Shown: positions 22,138 through 34,305 of the stretch, piece after piece | Layout: each line of letters starts with the position of its first letter | Position numbering within the stretch: the stretch's first letter is position 1 | DNA from: Sistotremastrum niveocremeum HHB9708 | Lineage: Eukaryota; Basidiomycota; Agaricomycetes; Sistotremastrales; Sistotremastraceae | Length of the DNA stretch: 64,000 nucleotides | Reading direction: 5' to 3' | Assembly: GCA_001630475.1 (NCBI GenBank) | Contig: KV419433.1 | Span: forward strand, 111,026 to 175,025 | Translations under genes and position numbers: made by a program | Notes under the pieces: generated by a model | The model's input: the letters and a program-made list of their open reading frames with translations, nothing else | Databases searched by the model: none | Told to the model about the DNA's origin: nothing

Positions 22138-25100
22138 CGTCCCACCAACAAACCTCGTGTTCTACCGAGGTGCAGCAACTGTGGGAAGCTCGGACACATT
22201 GCTGAGTCTTGTTGGGGAGTCGGTGGAGGAGCAGAAGGTCAGTATCCGTCAGGATACAAGGGGAGGAGAGACTTGCCGCGTGCCGGACCGGTTGTCCGAT
22301 ACTCCGGAGTGGCTGAAGACCGCGCAACTGGCAGCAACTTGACGCAATCATCTTCAGTCAGCATGGCAAGATTTAAAATGTGCCAAGTTCGTGCTCCTCA
22401 GGCTACAGACGCAGATGATAGGGCCCAGGTGACGATACCGATTTTCTCCGCACAATTACCTAAAGGGAACGGCTTCTACCACGACAGCGGCGCTAACCGA
22501 CATGTCGTCCACGACCGTGCTCTGTTCAGCGAGTACCATGCTACTGCCCCCATTCCCGTCTCTGCTTTCGGCGAAAAGCTTGTCGTCGAGGCCATTGGAA
22601 AAGGGACTGTCATCGGGACTCTCCACCACGCGGGCCTGACCACCACCATCTCTCTTCAAAATGTCTTACACATCCCGGAGGCCCGACAAAACCTAGTCTC
22701 CGAAGTCCAGTTCAACCAATTCGACGTTTTCACCGAGTTCATAAAAGGAGGGCTGATGTTGAGGACGGATGGTGAAGTGATTGGCGATGGGGTATTGGAC
22801 AGGGAGCAGGGCATGTTTAGGATCCACTTCTCCCCTACCCCCCGTCTAAAATTGAGCGACCGCATCAGTCCACATGAATCACTCAGCGACCGCATCACTC
22901 CTGAGCAACCCATCGCGATGTCTTCGAGCTCCCTCCGTGAAGTCGACCACCATTTTTTCATCGCCTCGCAGGTCACTCCCGAACAGATGGCGTAAAAGAC
23001 CTGCTGCGATCGGTCAGGGGCATCACCGTCAAGCTCCCATCCTCTCCTCATCACGTCTGCGACGGTTGCGCGAGAGGAAAAATTCATCGTCTTCCTTTTC
23101 CTTCTTTCACCGATACCCGTTCCAATGCCATTCTCGGCCGAGTTCACTCTGATGTCGGTGGCCCTCTACCCACCGGGTACGGCAACGCAAGATTCTACGT
23201 TACCTTCATTGACGACTTCTCTCGGCATGTTCACGTCTATATCATGCACTCAAAAGATGAAACCATCGAAAAATTCAAAGAATTCAAAGCTTTCGCCGAA
23301 AATCTTCACAACACGAAAATTAAAATATTTCGAAGCGACAATGGCGGCAAGTATACCTCGCAATCCTTCCAGTCCCTTCTCTCCGATGCTGGCATCGCCC
23401 ACGAGCTCACTGTCCCCGACTCTCCACAACAGAACGGGGTGTGCGAGCGATACAACCGCACTCTTATGGATATGGCAAGGCCTATGCTCATAACACGGGC
23501 GGTCAGTGTTTATTTCTGGCCGTTTGCCGTCACCATGGCTTGCCACATCAAGAATCGTCTCCCTTCCTCCTCCCTCCCTCCTCATATCACTCCGCACGAA
23601 CGATGGACCGGTAACAAACCTGACCTCTCCTATTTCCAGGAATTCGGCGTCCAATGCTACGCGCGAGTCGTCTCTGACTCCTTGAAGAAATTGGATCCTC
23701 GAGGAGAGTTCGGGATTTTTCTGGGATATGCGAAGGGAGCAAAGGGATATCAGTTCTGGCATTCAGACAGTCGCACTGTGAAGATTCGGCGTGACCTTCT
23801 CTTCTCGAACGCACCACCTTCGCCTCGCCACCTCGCCGGTGATACCACCAACTACGAGCAATACATGCCGCTATTCAGTCAGGGGGAATATCCAAACGCG
23901 TTGTTGGATACCCCATGTACGCCGTCCGATCCTCAGGGGACCGAGACAAACTCCACCGAAGACTCCCTGGGAGATCTAAGGTATGCTTTCGTATCGCTTC
24001 CGAAGCGTTCGATTGCTAATTCTACTGTTCTCAGGACCGTTTTTGAATCGGAGGGTGAAGTGTCCGACACTACACGCCTGTCTGAGAACAGGTACGTTGT
24101 TGCCGCGGTGCCAGAGGTTGAAAGTCCTGAAAATATATTGTTTTATAGTGACTTGCGGCGGTCTGGCCGTCCACGTCGATTACCCGCACGCTTCAGAGTC
24201 CTCCAAGCCAACTGCTGGCTTGCCATCGACCTTGTTCATGGGGTCTATCTCTTCGACAGCACAGCCCCCGACGATGATGAAAAATATTGGTCCCATGCCT
24301 TTTCCCTCGCCACTCCCTACGATCCCGATGAGCCATCCACCGTACAAGAAGCCCTTAACGGCAAGCATTCTGCCGAATGGACTGCTGCTATGCACGAGGA
24401 GCTCGAGTCTCTTCGAGCTATGGATGTCTATGAGGAAGCTACCCTTCCCCCGGGCCGAAAATCTGTCAAGTCGAAGTGGGTGTTCAGAGTCAAGCGCAAC
24501 GAACACTTGCACATCGCACGATTCAAGGCCCGTCTTGTAGCTCGTGGCTTCACTCAGGTAGCGGGGCAAGACTATTTTGACACTTTCTCGCCAGTCGCTC
24601 GGCGCTCGCTGGGATTCCATTCGGTTGATTTTAGCGCTCGCGGCTATCTTCGACTGGGAATTGAAGCATCTTGATGTCAAGACCGCCTTCTTAAACGGAG
24701 ATCTATTCGAGGTGGTCTATCTTGAGCCTCCGCCAGGACATGGGGGGGGCGGTAGATTTGTCTGGCGTCTCAAGAAAGCCCTATACGGCTTGAAGCAGGC
24801 CGGGCGCCAATGGTACTTGAAGATACACGAGGCTTACACCAAATTGGGATTCGTTCGACTCGAATCTGATTGGTGCATATATATCAGACAATCCTCCGAC
24901 GGTGTCATCATTGTTGCCATGTCGGTTGACGACCTCCTTGTCGCTGCATCCTCGCTTGCCTTATATAGTTGGTTTGAAACCAAAATAGGCGAAATCTTCA
25001 CAATCTCGATCTTAGGAGACGCACACTGGATCTTGGGAGCTCGCATCACTCGAGATCGGGCGAAGAAACTCCTCACAATCGATCAGGAGACCTACGCAAC

Positions 25101-25679
25101 AGCTGTACTCGAGGGGTTCAAGATGCACAATGCCAATCCCGTCCAATCGCCTCTCGATCCGAAAGTTAAGCTCTCGGCTGCCACCTCCGACGTCGTTCCT
25201 GCTGAAGACAAAGAAATCGAATCCCTATACCGAAGCATTGTGGGACGACTTATGTACCTCGCAACCACATCTCGACCCGATCTCGCCAACTCGGTTCGGC
25301 TTCTCTCTCGATTCATGTCTCGCCCAACAAAGGACCATTATCTCGCAGCTAAGCGTGTACTTCGCTATCTCAATGGCAGTCGAGGTCTCTCCATCACGTA
25401 CGATGGCAATGCTGCCTCGCCCATGTTCAATGTCTATTCAGACGCGGACTGGGCACAAGAAAAGGGGAGACGCTCGGTCTCCGGCTATATTGTGGAGATG
25501 GGAGGGGCTGCAGTGTGCTGGAGTTCAAAGCAGCAGGCTGTTGTGGCACTCTCGTCGTGCGAGGCCGAGTACATGGCTACCACTCATGCCGCAAAGCAGA
25601 TTCTCTGGCTTAGGTCACTCATGAAGGAACTCGGCTTCAGTCAAAACAATCCGACCACACTCTTTTGCGTAGAGTTCCA

Positions 25680-26175
25680 AGGTCCAGTCCACGTGACTGG
25701 TCGTATTGGGCAACCGGACCGAAGTCGCGACTGGACTGCAGTTGCCGGTTGCCTCAGTTTCTGAAAATCAGGCAACCGGCAACCGCAGTCATGACCAGTC
25801 GTGACCACGGTCGCGACCGATGCTCAGGGAAGACCCTTAAGGGTCCCCAAACAGGGTGCTCAGAGGGCAATGTACTGGTATTTTCCTCATGTATGGTCAT
25901 GTATTCATGGTATATGATATATATACAGTATATATATCATCAATAGACACCAATAGACTATATATAAGAGGGTAAGACAATATATTAATCATTAAAATAT
26001 TACATTTCTAGGGCAGGCAACTGGTCGTGACTGGTCATTTGATGACTGGTTGCCGGACCGCAACTGCAGTTGCAGTTGCCAGTCATGGCAAATTTGGGAT
26101 TTGGCAACTGGTCGCAGTTGCCAGTCACGAGGAATTTTGGAAAAAGTCCAGTCGTGACTGGACTTTGGAACTCTA
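25680..26175. mobile_element. hAT-type MITE in Copia RNase H (8-bp target duplication)
   Basis: 496 bp. Ends TAGAGTTCCAAGGTCCAGTC and GACTGGACTTTGGAACTCTA, near-inverted. Flanked by CTTTTGCG at 25672-25679 and 26176-26183. Carries many copies of gtcgtgac/gtcacgac subterminal motifs. Same family as 17639-18079. Confidence 0.93.
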
Positions 26176-26201
26176 CTTTTGCGACAACCAAGGCACCGTT
26201 G

Positions 26202-26952
26202 TAAGGTTCGGCACGGTTGCCTATCCGCGGCTACGGATATCCGGCGAAATTTCCGGAGGCCCATCCGCCATCCGCGGCTGTGCAACGGCGGATAGCCGAG
26301 CATTATCCCGGATAGCCGAGGATCCCCGGATCATCCGCGGATATTAATATATTAATTATTTGTTTTAATCGATATTAATATATATATTATTTCCTCTATT
26401 TACATTTGTGTTCCCGCGATCCGATCGTGATCAAACTTGATCAAACACGATCAACGAACGACGCGCGGATTGTTTCGAACTCAGCTCGTCGTCCCCTGCC
26501 TCTCGCCAGCACCACCAACCAGCCTCAAGCAACGAATGGACCCCCTTCCTCATCGACAACATCGCTCAGCAACATCAAGACAGTGTCTACACACTTGCAG
26601 AAGACTATAGGAGGTGGAAATGGGTGGATAAGGGATGGATTGGCTGATGGATGGATGGATGTAGTGCTGGATGGAGGCTGCAGGCTGTGCTGTGGGCCGA
26701 AAAAATCGAATAAAATAATAAATATATCCGAAAATGTATATAAAAATGATTAAAATAATAATATATATAATAAAAAATAATATATAAAATAATAAATATA
26801 ATAAAATATCATCCGGATATCCTCGAAAATCCAGGACCTCCATCCGCCATCCGCGGCTCGCGCTGTCACGGATATCCTGTCACGCGGATATCCGGTCACA
26901 CGGATACATCCGCGACGGATAGCCGGATGCCGCGTATCCGTGCTGAACCTTA
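26202..26952. mobile_element. Third hAT-type element in Copia RNase H (8-bp target duplication)
   Basis: 751 bp with ends TAAGGTTCGGCACGG and CCGTGCTGAACCTTA. Flanked by CACCGTTG at 26194-26201 and 26953-26960. Subterminal gcggatatccg-type repeats at both ends and a very A/T-rich inner block (26695-26815). No transposase frame. It lies only 19 bp beyond the right end of the preceding MITE duplication. Confidence 0.92.
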
Positions 26953-27176
26953 CACCGTTGCGTGCACCCACAATCCTCAGAGCCACTCCGCACTCAAGCA
27001 CATCGACATACGCGTCAATTTCATCCGCCATTGTGTATCTGCCGGTCTAGTCGAAGTCGTACACATACCGGGTACTGAAATGATTGCCGATCTTCTCACG
27101 AAGTCCCTCGCGCCACCAATGCATCAGAGATGGCTCAACCTCCTGAAGATGTCAAAAATGGATTCACCTCCGTAAT

Positions 27177-27190
27177 GGCTCATGGGGGGG
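27177..27190 (+). promoter_or_regulatory. Copia polypurine tract
   Basis: ggctcatggggggg abuts the 3' LTR at 27191. The G run next to the LTR is the expected plus-strand primer site. Confidence 0.75.
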
Positions 27191-27450
27191 TGTTGGACAT
27201 ATGAGCCAGTACGAGCTGTAGTCGGAGTTACGGGGTTAACGGAGATACGGCGAGTTCTGGAGATCGGACCGAGTTAGTGGCATCGCTGTATAGCGGTTGC
27301 CGTATTTAGTAGCATCCGATGTAGTATATAAGCGCAGCCCGGATGTCGGAAATAGGCAGAGGTTAATCTGCCTATTGACCGGACATCCAGGTTAGTACAT
27401 AAATATTGCAGAGGTTAATCTGCCTATTGACCGGACATCCAGTTTCATCA
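27191..27450 (+). repeat. Copia 3' LTR
   Basis: 260 bp, same ends as the 5' LTR. The single difference I see suggests a recent insertion. Confidence 0.93.
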
Positions 27451-27470
27451 TAACTATCACACCCTTTACA

Positions 27471-30400
27471 CATATCCTGGATAACATTTCAGAATAGCAT
27501 ATGTCGCGATTGATATATTACGTACGAATGAGCAGGTTTCTTGCAATTCGTCGGCTTTCTTCACTAGCGCAATAATAACGAGCATCCGCGCCCCGAAGCG
27601 GGAATTCTCGATCAACGCAATGCGAAAGAAACATATATACGCCAGCGTGATTTGAAAGTGTCGATATATTATGTCGCTTCAGGTAATCGACTAATGCATC
27701 GCTAGCTGTACGCCAAGAATTCTTCTCTGGATATTGACAGAGATGTGCGATGATTGGTGAGAAATCGATGCCGGAGGGAAATCGGGATGGAAGGCCTGTA
27801 GTGAGCCTTGTAAGTATGCGAGTTGGTTAGACTCGATCTGGGAGCACAAGAACAAGCCCAGAAGATATAGAATTCGTCCAAGGGGATGCCGAAGATGTGT
27901 GAACCCGGAAGAGGAGTGAAAGGAAGGTGATAAGAGGAGGAATAATGTTGAGGAAGAAGCACTTGAGGGGACTCGAGAGGGGACGTTTAGATAGCAGGGA
28001 GAAAGGGGGAATAGATTCGATAGTCCACTGCGGTCGATACAGGCATGTACTTATAGAAAAAAATACAAAGGCAGTTGAGCAACTGAGCCTGGGAAAGTGG
28101 ACCAACAGAGATAATAGACATATGGGCCGAGACCCGGTGGATACATGAGGGGAACAATTGCAACATGAAAGAGATACTATTCTAAGCTGAATGAAGATCC
28201 GCATTTGGGAGTTCGACCGTGAACGAGGTCGCTTAAGACAATGCAGCTCGGTGCACTAATTCGCCGACATTGATGTTGAGAGACGATTGGGGCGCATTGT
28301 AAGGTCGGGATCGAGGGCGATGATGAATACGATGAATGTGATGACGGTTACGAAGTCGATTTGGAAGGGAACGAGGTCGCTAATGGCGATACGAAGGGGA
28401 ACGTGTAATTTGGGGGATAAAACGAAATCGACGAGTCGGAGGAATTGGAACGTGACACTTGATAGAACGAGGCGTAGATGGGAATGGAAAACGATAGAAT
28501 GATTTGCGAGAGCCGTAGATCGGCGGTGGTGGCGGACGATTGGTGTTCGTGGTGCTTTGTGCGAGACGCGAGGAGTGAGTCGGGATCTGAACTATAAGTC
28601 CGTTATCTCCGAGGGCGCATCTGTGGAAATGCAAGTCGAAAATCGAGTGCGGAATAATGAACACTTAACGACTAGCTAGAGTCGCAGACTCTACAAGCCT
28701 GATGACGGAAGACAGGCTACGAGGATCGATGTTGGACCACCCGCGAGGTTCGTCAAGATAGTTATTGACGTGGATGAGGACATCGTTTGAATATCCGCCG
28801 ATAACGACTTTGAGGATATCGTCAAAGTCGTCGGAGTAGTATGTCGAGCGAATGAAGGATATGATAACGGAGTACCGGTCAACATGGGAGAGAATACGTC
28901 TGACGGCATCTTCGGCTCCAGAGCGAAGACGAGAGATGCAACGAATGACGGCGTATTTGAATATCTCTTGGTGGTCTCCCAAATATTTCGGTTGGTCAAA
29001 GACGCATAGGCACTTGGCAATAAGTTCATCGGAGTCAAAGGGACACGTCAGAATATTCAGGATATCCGTGCAGGTCTCGACGTAGGATACATCAAAGAAG
29101 CTGTATATATCCTGGCGATGTTGTTCGAGGAGGAACTTGGTCAGTTCAACCGTCCGACGATCTTCTTCGGCTTCATCATTGGCTTCTTCGCTCTGTCCCA
29201 AAATTGATCCAGGATGCCATTCCTCTTGTCTTCTGTTTGCCCTGCTCGCCTCGATCTCCTTCCGCCTGACCCGTAACCAGGAGCTAAAGCGAGAGACTTG
29301 AACATCGAGAGACTGCCGCGCCCGCACGGACAGATCCGTCGCCTTCAGACGATTGTAGGCCTTCCTGAATTGATCCATCGACCCATCTCCATGTTGCACC
29401 CAAGTTGCGCACGAAAAGGAAGGAACTGCACGTTCCAAAAGGTGAGGATCGCCCGCGTCAGCAATTCGCCGAAAGTAGATGTCGGCCAGTTTGTCCATGG
29501 AATCGCGGTCGACCTCGATTCTCAGACTCTGTATGCACTTCTTCGTCCTCTGCCACATCCTCTCCACGAGTACCGCCCTCATCCGTGCTCCCATCTCCTT
29601 CAACGACCTGCCATGTCTCGGTTTGGACTGTCCGACTGGTCCCCAATATTCTTCTGGAGAGCATTCCAAATCACAACTCTCCATACGACGTCGTGAATGA
29701 TGTGCTCTCTCTCCCTCGCGATGATGAAGAGGCTTTGATTGGGTAGAAGCTTCGGATGTCTTGGATCCGGAATGTCGCATAATGACTGCAACGACCAACT
29801 TGCTCAGCGGTCCCTCAAAGACGGAACCTTCATACCGGATAGCATGGAAAGTGGTGGCACTCATGGTGATCGCGATTGCCGAGACAAGGATAACTCCCAA
29901 CGCCCACGTTGCCATTAAAATCGTTGCCGTTTCTGAGGAAGACGACGAAAGGTTCCATAGCTGGTATAACAGTCCCGCCAAGAAAAGTGCTATGGAGAGG
30001 AGAAGGAGTCGGTAGATGACCTCCATGAGGAACTTGATCCATCTTTCTGCGCGTTCCATCCGCTCTACGTGGTACAGCGTTCGTGCTTTCCAGCCGATTA
30101 TATCAGGCATCATAGTCAATTTGCGCACCCATTGGCGTCCGAGTGCGCAGAGTACGGCAACAATAATCTATTTCGAAGTCAGCGTTACACGTTGGGGAAA
30201 AACAGTATCGACTTACGGCGGTGATGAGGGAGAGATAGTACAACGCGCACACTGCTTCATCCGATCGAGCAGGAAGGGGAGGCGGACCGCTTGCTAGAGA
30301 GAAAGAGTTGCTAGGGCTGCTGGGAGACGGAGAGAGGGCTTGCGTCGCCGGTATAAGAAAGGCTGTGAGTACCGCAGAGAATAAAGCGATCTATATCGCA

Positions 30401-30935
30401 TAGATGAATCAGCTCGAATCCCCGGCTTGACCAGTAAATTACTCACGAAGATTAATGTGACATCTATCGTTCCATTCCAACCCTCAGCTTTCTCCTTGGT
30501 CTTCGCCAACACGATTTCATATAAGGCGAGGCATGTCGATTCGTCATCCGGTTCTTTCTCATCGTATGGCTGATCATCTAAGATTCATGCATGAGTTTAT
30601 GCCGCAGGCGCAAGCACACTGCTAACTCACTTTTCAAAGCATCATTCGTTAAAATATCAAATTTCTTCCCGTGATCCAATAGTGTTGTCTTGATTGCCTC
30701 CATGGTCGCCGACTGTGACATCACTGAAATCTTGACCTCATCCATGTAACCCTTCTGTGCGCCCATAGTTGTGTTGAGCTCCTTCAAGACATCTATAAGG
30801 GATCCAAACTGATCTCGTAAGGTCGCCGTGAGCTCGTTCGTCTCAAGCTCAGGACTTTGAGGTGGCTCGAAGGATGTCGGTGGCCATGATGATGGCGGAA
30901 CGGTACAAGATACCTAGTGAGAAAAATAATCTAGT
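27471..30935 (-). pseudogene. DUF6535 membrane protein gene 1, cut in its last exon
   Basis: Fungal DUF6535 protein: four hydrophobic helices near the N terminus, then a long soluble helical region; role unknown. Exons read: about 30930-30631, 30577-30447, 30390-30217, 30167-28670, 27795-27526 and 27476-27471. The last continues at 16925-16543 beyond the LTR element. The N-terminal part has a coiled-coil-like segment before the membrane domain (DQPYDEKEPDDEST, then WNGTIDVTLIF). The match with gene 2 resumes after a long intron (WRTASDALVDYLK versus WRDVSHVLITYLK), so a TAA at 28665 is probably inside that intron. The intron (28669-27796) is 874 nt against about 50 for the others. The ATG is unresolved and may lie in an upstream exon near 30973. 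Insertion only six bases into the last exon removes about 128 codons. Confidence 0.75.
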
Positions 30936-31544
30936 TCAACGTCGTCTTTGATATAGAAGACCCTATACCTCATGCTGAAGCCGCTTCTAGCGCTCCTTGG
31001 AAATCGAAAAGCTCTTTCACTGCAAGCGGCTATGGTCATTCAGAATCTGTATCATTTGTTATCACCATGAGTCTTGTTTTGAATGATTGGAAAGCTTACC
31101 ACTGGCGAGTTCAAAGCATCGCCTTCGTATCGTTTTCTGCTAAGGAACTATTTAATATTTGGCCAATTGGCTAGAGAAGCCGGGGAGTCGTGACGAAACG
31201 TCGAAGGCTTACATAAGCGGTTGAAATTTTTCAATCGCACCCTCGAGTTCTGAAAGCAACAAAGCGACGTTAAATGATGATCTCATGAATTCTTTGGCAC
31301 TTTGACAGGAAAAGCCTGCCATCCATTCCGTACAAACAAACGAACCGTCCTTGCAAACGCCATTCTCGAAACTTTTACGACGAAAAATGTACATCACACT
31401 CAATATCAATGCTGCTTACGACCACCTACATTGCCAGCACAAGTAGTTCAACATTGAGCATTTCGGGCGGATGGCTAGCCTCCAGGGGAGTATTAGCTCG
31501 GGACTACTTGCTATGTCGAAAAGAAAATGGAACTGAGTCATATC
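30936..31544. other. Intergenic between the two DUF6535 genes
   Basis: A 66-codon minus frame at 31209-31409 (reads CKDGSFVCTEWMAGFSC) has a protein-like feel, but no start, splice context or family was found. Otherwise nothing is seen. Confidence 0.35.
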
Positions 31545-34305
31545 TCATATTTCTCCATCGATGTCGAGGTGAAGCGATGACTTCGGAAGGGGTTTCGATA
31601 CGGAGCGAGGGGTAGGAGTCGGGGGCTTGGATTGATCTGCGATACGGACTATATCTTGGACGTCAGATCGGGATTGTTCGGATAAGGACATTGAGTCGGC
31701 AGAAGGAGAATTGGCTGAAGGCGCAGCGGCTGGGGTGTTCCTGGGGGAGGACTTTCTACTCTCCACATGAGTAGAACCGGACGCAGGTAAATGGATATTG
31801 GGATTGCGAGGAGAGGAATGCCGACTCTCTGTGTGATCAGATCTGGAAGTCGCTGGAGGACGATCCGGATTTCGGGGCCGATATCTTCCCCTCTCCCGAG
31901 ACGACTGCCCCCGGTCGAGCCCGAGCACGGTTGCGAACAGAGTACCGTTTTCTGGAGAAACATTAGATGGGACTATACTCATAAAGTTCAAGCATACCTT
32001 CCAAAAAGCTTTGGGCGCATTCACTCGTTTCCTCTCGTGTAGCATATTTGTGGCCGTCAGGACTCCGCCAGTCCTTGCGGACGCAAAGTTGTAGAAAGTC
32101 GTGAATACCATGGAGATTCTCCAGGTTTCCAATAGGGCGATCTTTGAGATAGGTAATCAAAACGTGACTGACGTCACGCCAATACACCCATGATAGATGC
32201 TGAGAGATGTTCGCAACGATATTCGATATATTGATGTCTGGGTTGATCTGAGCACGAGGACCAGCCAAAATCAAGATTAGTTTGGAGAGGCAATCGGCAT
32301 TTATATCAATCGACGGCCTTGGGAGGAAATCGTTGATATGACGAAGAACTTCATCTCGACGGTGACGGACGATAAATTCAATCACAGGAGCCAAAAGTGG
32401 AGCTTGAGATTCGTCATCTATCGGAGACCGAATGAATGAACGAATGACCGAAAGGTGGTCGACGTGCGAGAAGATCCTTCTGAGATCATCATCCTGTCCC
32501 GATTGAAGAAGGGAATTGCAATGATTGAATGCCTCACGGACGATCCGTCGTGAGTCACCCAAGTGATAATCCAGATCATGGAGGCAAAGACATCTTGCGA
32601 TACATTCGTCGAATGAGAGCGATAAGAATTCCAAGATGTCGGAACTATTGGTAGTGGATACCGTGAATGAGCGATATAAAGGATGCGCTCGTTGTCGGAG
32701 AAGAAATGTGGTCAAGCCAAGTAATCGGCGGGCATGCTCGGCGTCTTCCTCTCCCTCGCGCTTCTCTATTTCTTTCATGCGGTCCAAGTCAGACTGATGA
32801 CTCTTGTTTCTCTCCATCCATGATCGGTCATGCCGTCGCGCTTCTTGATCCCGTTCCCGCTTCTGCCGTCTCTCGCGGATCCATGAACCAAGACGCGAAA
32901 TCTGTGCGTTGACTGTCTGCTGGACTCGGACTGACGTGTCCGTCGACATCAACCGAATATACGCCTTCTCCAAGTGGTCAAGAGTTCCATCTCCGTATTG
33001 GATCCATTTGGAATATGACAAGGATCCTACTGCTCTTTCTAGCAACATTGGATCGCTTGCTTCGGCGATGAGAACCAGGTACGTGTTGAAGAACTCGCTC
33101 ATGGAGTTATACTGAACCCTGATCCGCAGCCCTTGGATCCATTGGTGCGCTCGGTTCAGAAGCTGCATCAGTCTTCCTTGGGTTCCAGTTTCCGGTAGCT
33201 TCCTGCCGCCGCTCAGGACTGTCTTGACCACCATCTGGCTCAGCAATCCCTCGAATACGGAGCCTTCATAACGGATAGCATGGTACGTCGTGGCTATCAT
33301 CGTGAATACGATTGCTGATGCAAGGAAGAGACCCACGCCCCACGTTGCGAGTAGAATCTTCGCTGTGGAGTCGAAGGAAGTGGCAAGATTCCAGAGTTGA
33401 TAAAGCAGCCCAGCTACAAAGACTCCGATGGACGAGAGAAGTGACCAATAGACGATCTGCATGAGGACCTTGATCTCTCCTTCGGCTATCCGCATCCGTT
33501 CCAGATGCCAAATGGTTTTAGCTTTCCAGCTTTGCACGTCCGGCATGACCGTCAACCTACGGACCCATTGACGACCGAGCACACACAGCACGGCAACGAT
33601 GATCTGATATTATTTTAGCCTTGATTATTTGCATCTTACTAACGAGAAACTCACTGCAGTGATTAGCGACAGGTAATATGTTGCACAGACGATTTCGTCA
33701 GACATGGGCGGCAACGGTACTGGATCTGAAGGAGTCGAGGTGGAATTGGCGGGACTTGGGGAGAGAGCTTGACTCGCGGGTATTAGAAAGGCTGTGAGCA
33801 CAGCTGAGAACAATGCGATCTGATTGAACTTGAGTAGCTGCGTGAGTTGAATCAGTCATTGCTCACGAAAATCAGCGTAACGTCTATCACTCCATTCCAC
33901 TGCTCTGCTTTCTGTCTCGTCTTCTCTGTCGCTATTTCGTATAGCGCTGTGCATGTCGATTCATCATCTGGCTCTTTCTCATCGTACGGTTGATCGTCTA
34001 ACGTCATATCAGCACATGCCAATGTACATCCTGAGCCGGTGCTTACTTTTGAGAGCGTCTTTCGTCAGGATATCGAGTTTCGTGGCCTGGTCCAACATCG
34101 CGGTCTTCATTCCTTCCATGGTGACCTTCATCCCCTCCATCGCGCTCCTCTGTGATCCCATCGTAAAGTTCAGCTCCCTGACGGCGTCTAGCAATGCACC
34201 AAAGTTGCTATTCAGCAAATTGATTGCTCGACCGCTTTCGTTGATGTGCGGCTCAGGGAATGAGAGACCAAGACCAGAGGTTGATGCAGCATGTAAATCG
34301 GACAT
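31545..34305 (-). CDS. DUF6535 membrane protein gene 2 (intact)
   Basis: Five exons give 855 aa: 34305-34047, 33997-33867, 33819-33655, 33603-31998, 31951-31545. The N terminus has a heptad-like region (NSNFGALLDAVRELNFTMG and repeated MEGMK). The DUF6535 core starts YDEKEPDDESTCTALYEIA and holds four helices: FSAVLTAFLIP, YYLSLITA with IIVAVLCVLG, VYWSLLSSIGVFVAGLLYQL, and ATWGVGLFLASAIVFTMIAT. A soluble region of about 400 aa follows, then a Ser/Pro/Arg-rich tail. Its function is unknown. It is the closest relative of the disrupted gene immediately downstream and in the same orientation, which points to tandem duplication. Codon reading, phases and all splice sites are clean. Confidence 0.87.

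Larger units (their letters stand above)
20868..27175 (+). pseudogene. Copia gag-pol polyprotein, frameshifted and interrupted
   Basis: Starts at ATG 20868. Gag reads FHTWKIQMQAVFMEQELWDVV; the MITE at 21677 cuts it just before the zinc knuckle CSNCGKLGHIAESC. The protease motif is YHDSGANRHVV. Integrase has HHVCDGCARGK and the D-D-E set HSDVGG, DNGGKYTS, QNGVCERYNR. RT has KTAFLNGDL and SVDDLLV (tyrosine of the usual YVDD replaced). RNase H has DADWA and FCDNQGTV, then resumes after the other inserts and ends at TAA 27175. Frame breaks occur near 22993 (one base missing between ATGGC and GTAAAA) and near 24600 (7-bp duplication gcgctcg). It cannot make a full polyprotein. Confidence 0.9.
20423..27450 (+). 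mobile_element. Ty1/Copia LTR retrotransposon with three nested hAT-type insertions
   Basis: Two 260-bp LTRs begin TGTTGGACATATG and end TTTCATCA. The 5-bp duplication taact flanks the element (20418-20422 and 27451-27455). Domain order is gag with CCHC, protease, integrase, RT and RNase H, which is the Copia order. It was inserted in an LTR of the minus-strand gag-only element. Without the three inserts (461, 496 and 751 bp plus duplications) it would be about 5.3 kb, a normal Copia size. Confidence 0.95.
16931..27470 (-). mobile_element. Gag-only LTR retrotransposon (minus strand), host of nested insertions
   Basis: Bounded by the 5-bp duplication catat. The plus-strand left LTR begins TGTAATAGG and ends CTTTACA (16931-17126, 196 bp). 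The other LTR is split: its outer 20 bp lie at 27451-27470, the next part at about 20328-20422, and the rest is in the assembly gap. The split is caused by the Copia element at 20423-27450. A purine tract (gaaggggaggg on the minus strand) directly precedes the 3' LTR. Inside only gag is seen: an N-terminal part and a CCHC zinc knuckle, with a stop before the LTR. No protease, integrase or RT is visible, so the element probably depended on another one for movement. Confidence 0.85.

Noticed and set aside
25665-25764. Extension of the Copia pol frame beyond 25680
   Set aside because: Those codons are the inserted MITE, shown by the CTTTTGCG duplications on both sides.
28665-28667. TAA as the natural end of DUF6535 gene 1
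   Set aside because: A GTTAAG donor overlaps it and homology to the C-terminal part of gene 2 resumes in phase at 27795, so the gene most likely continues. Not fully excluded.
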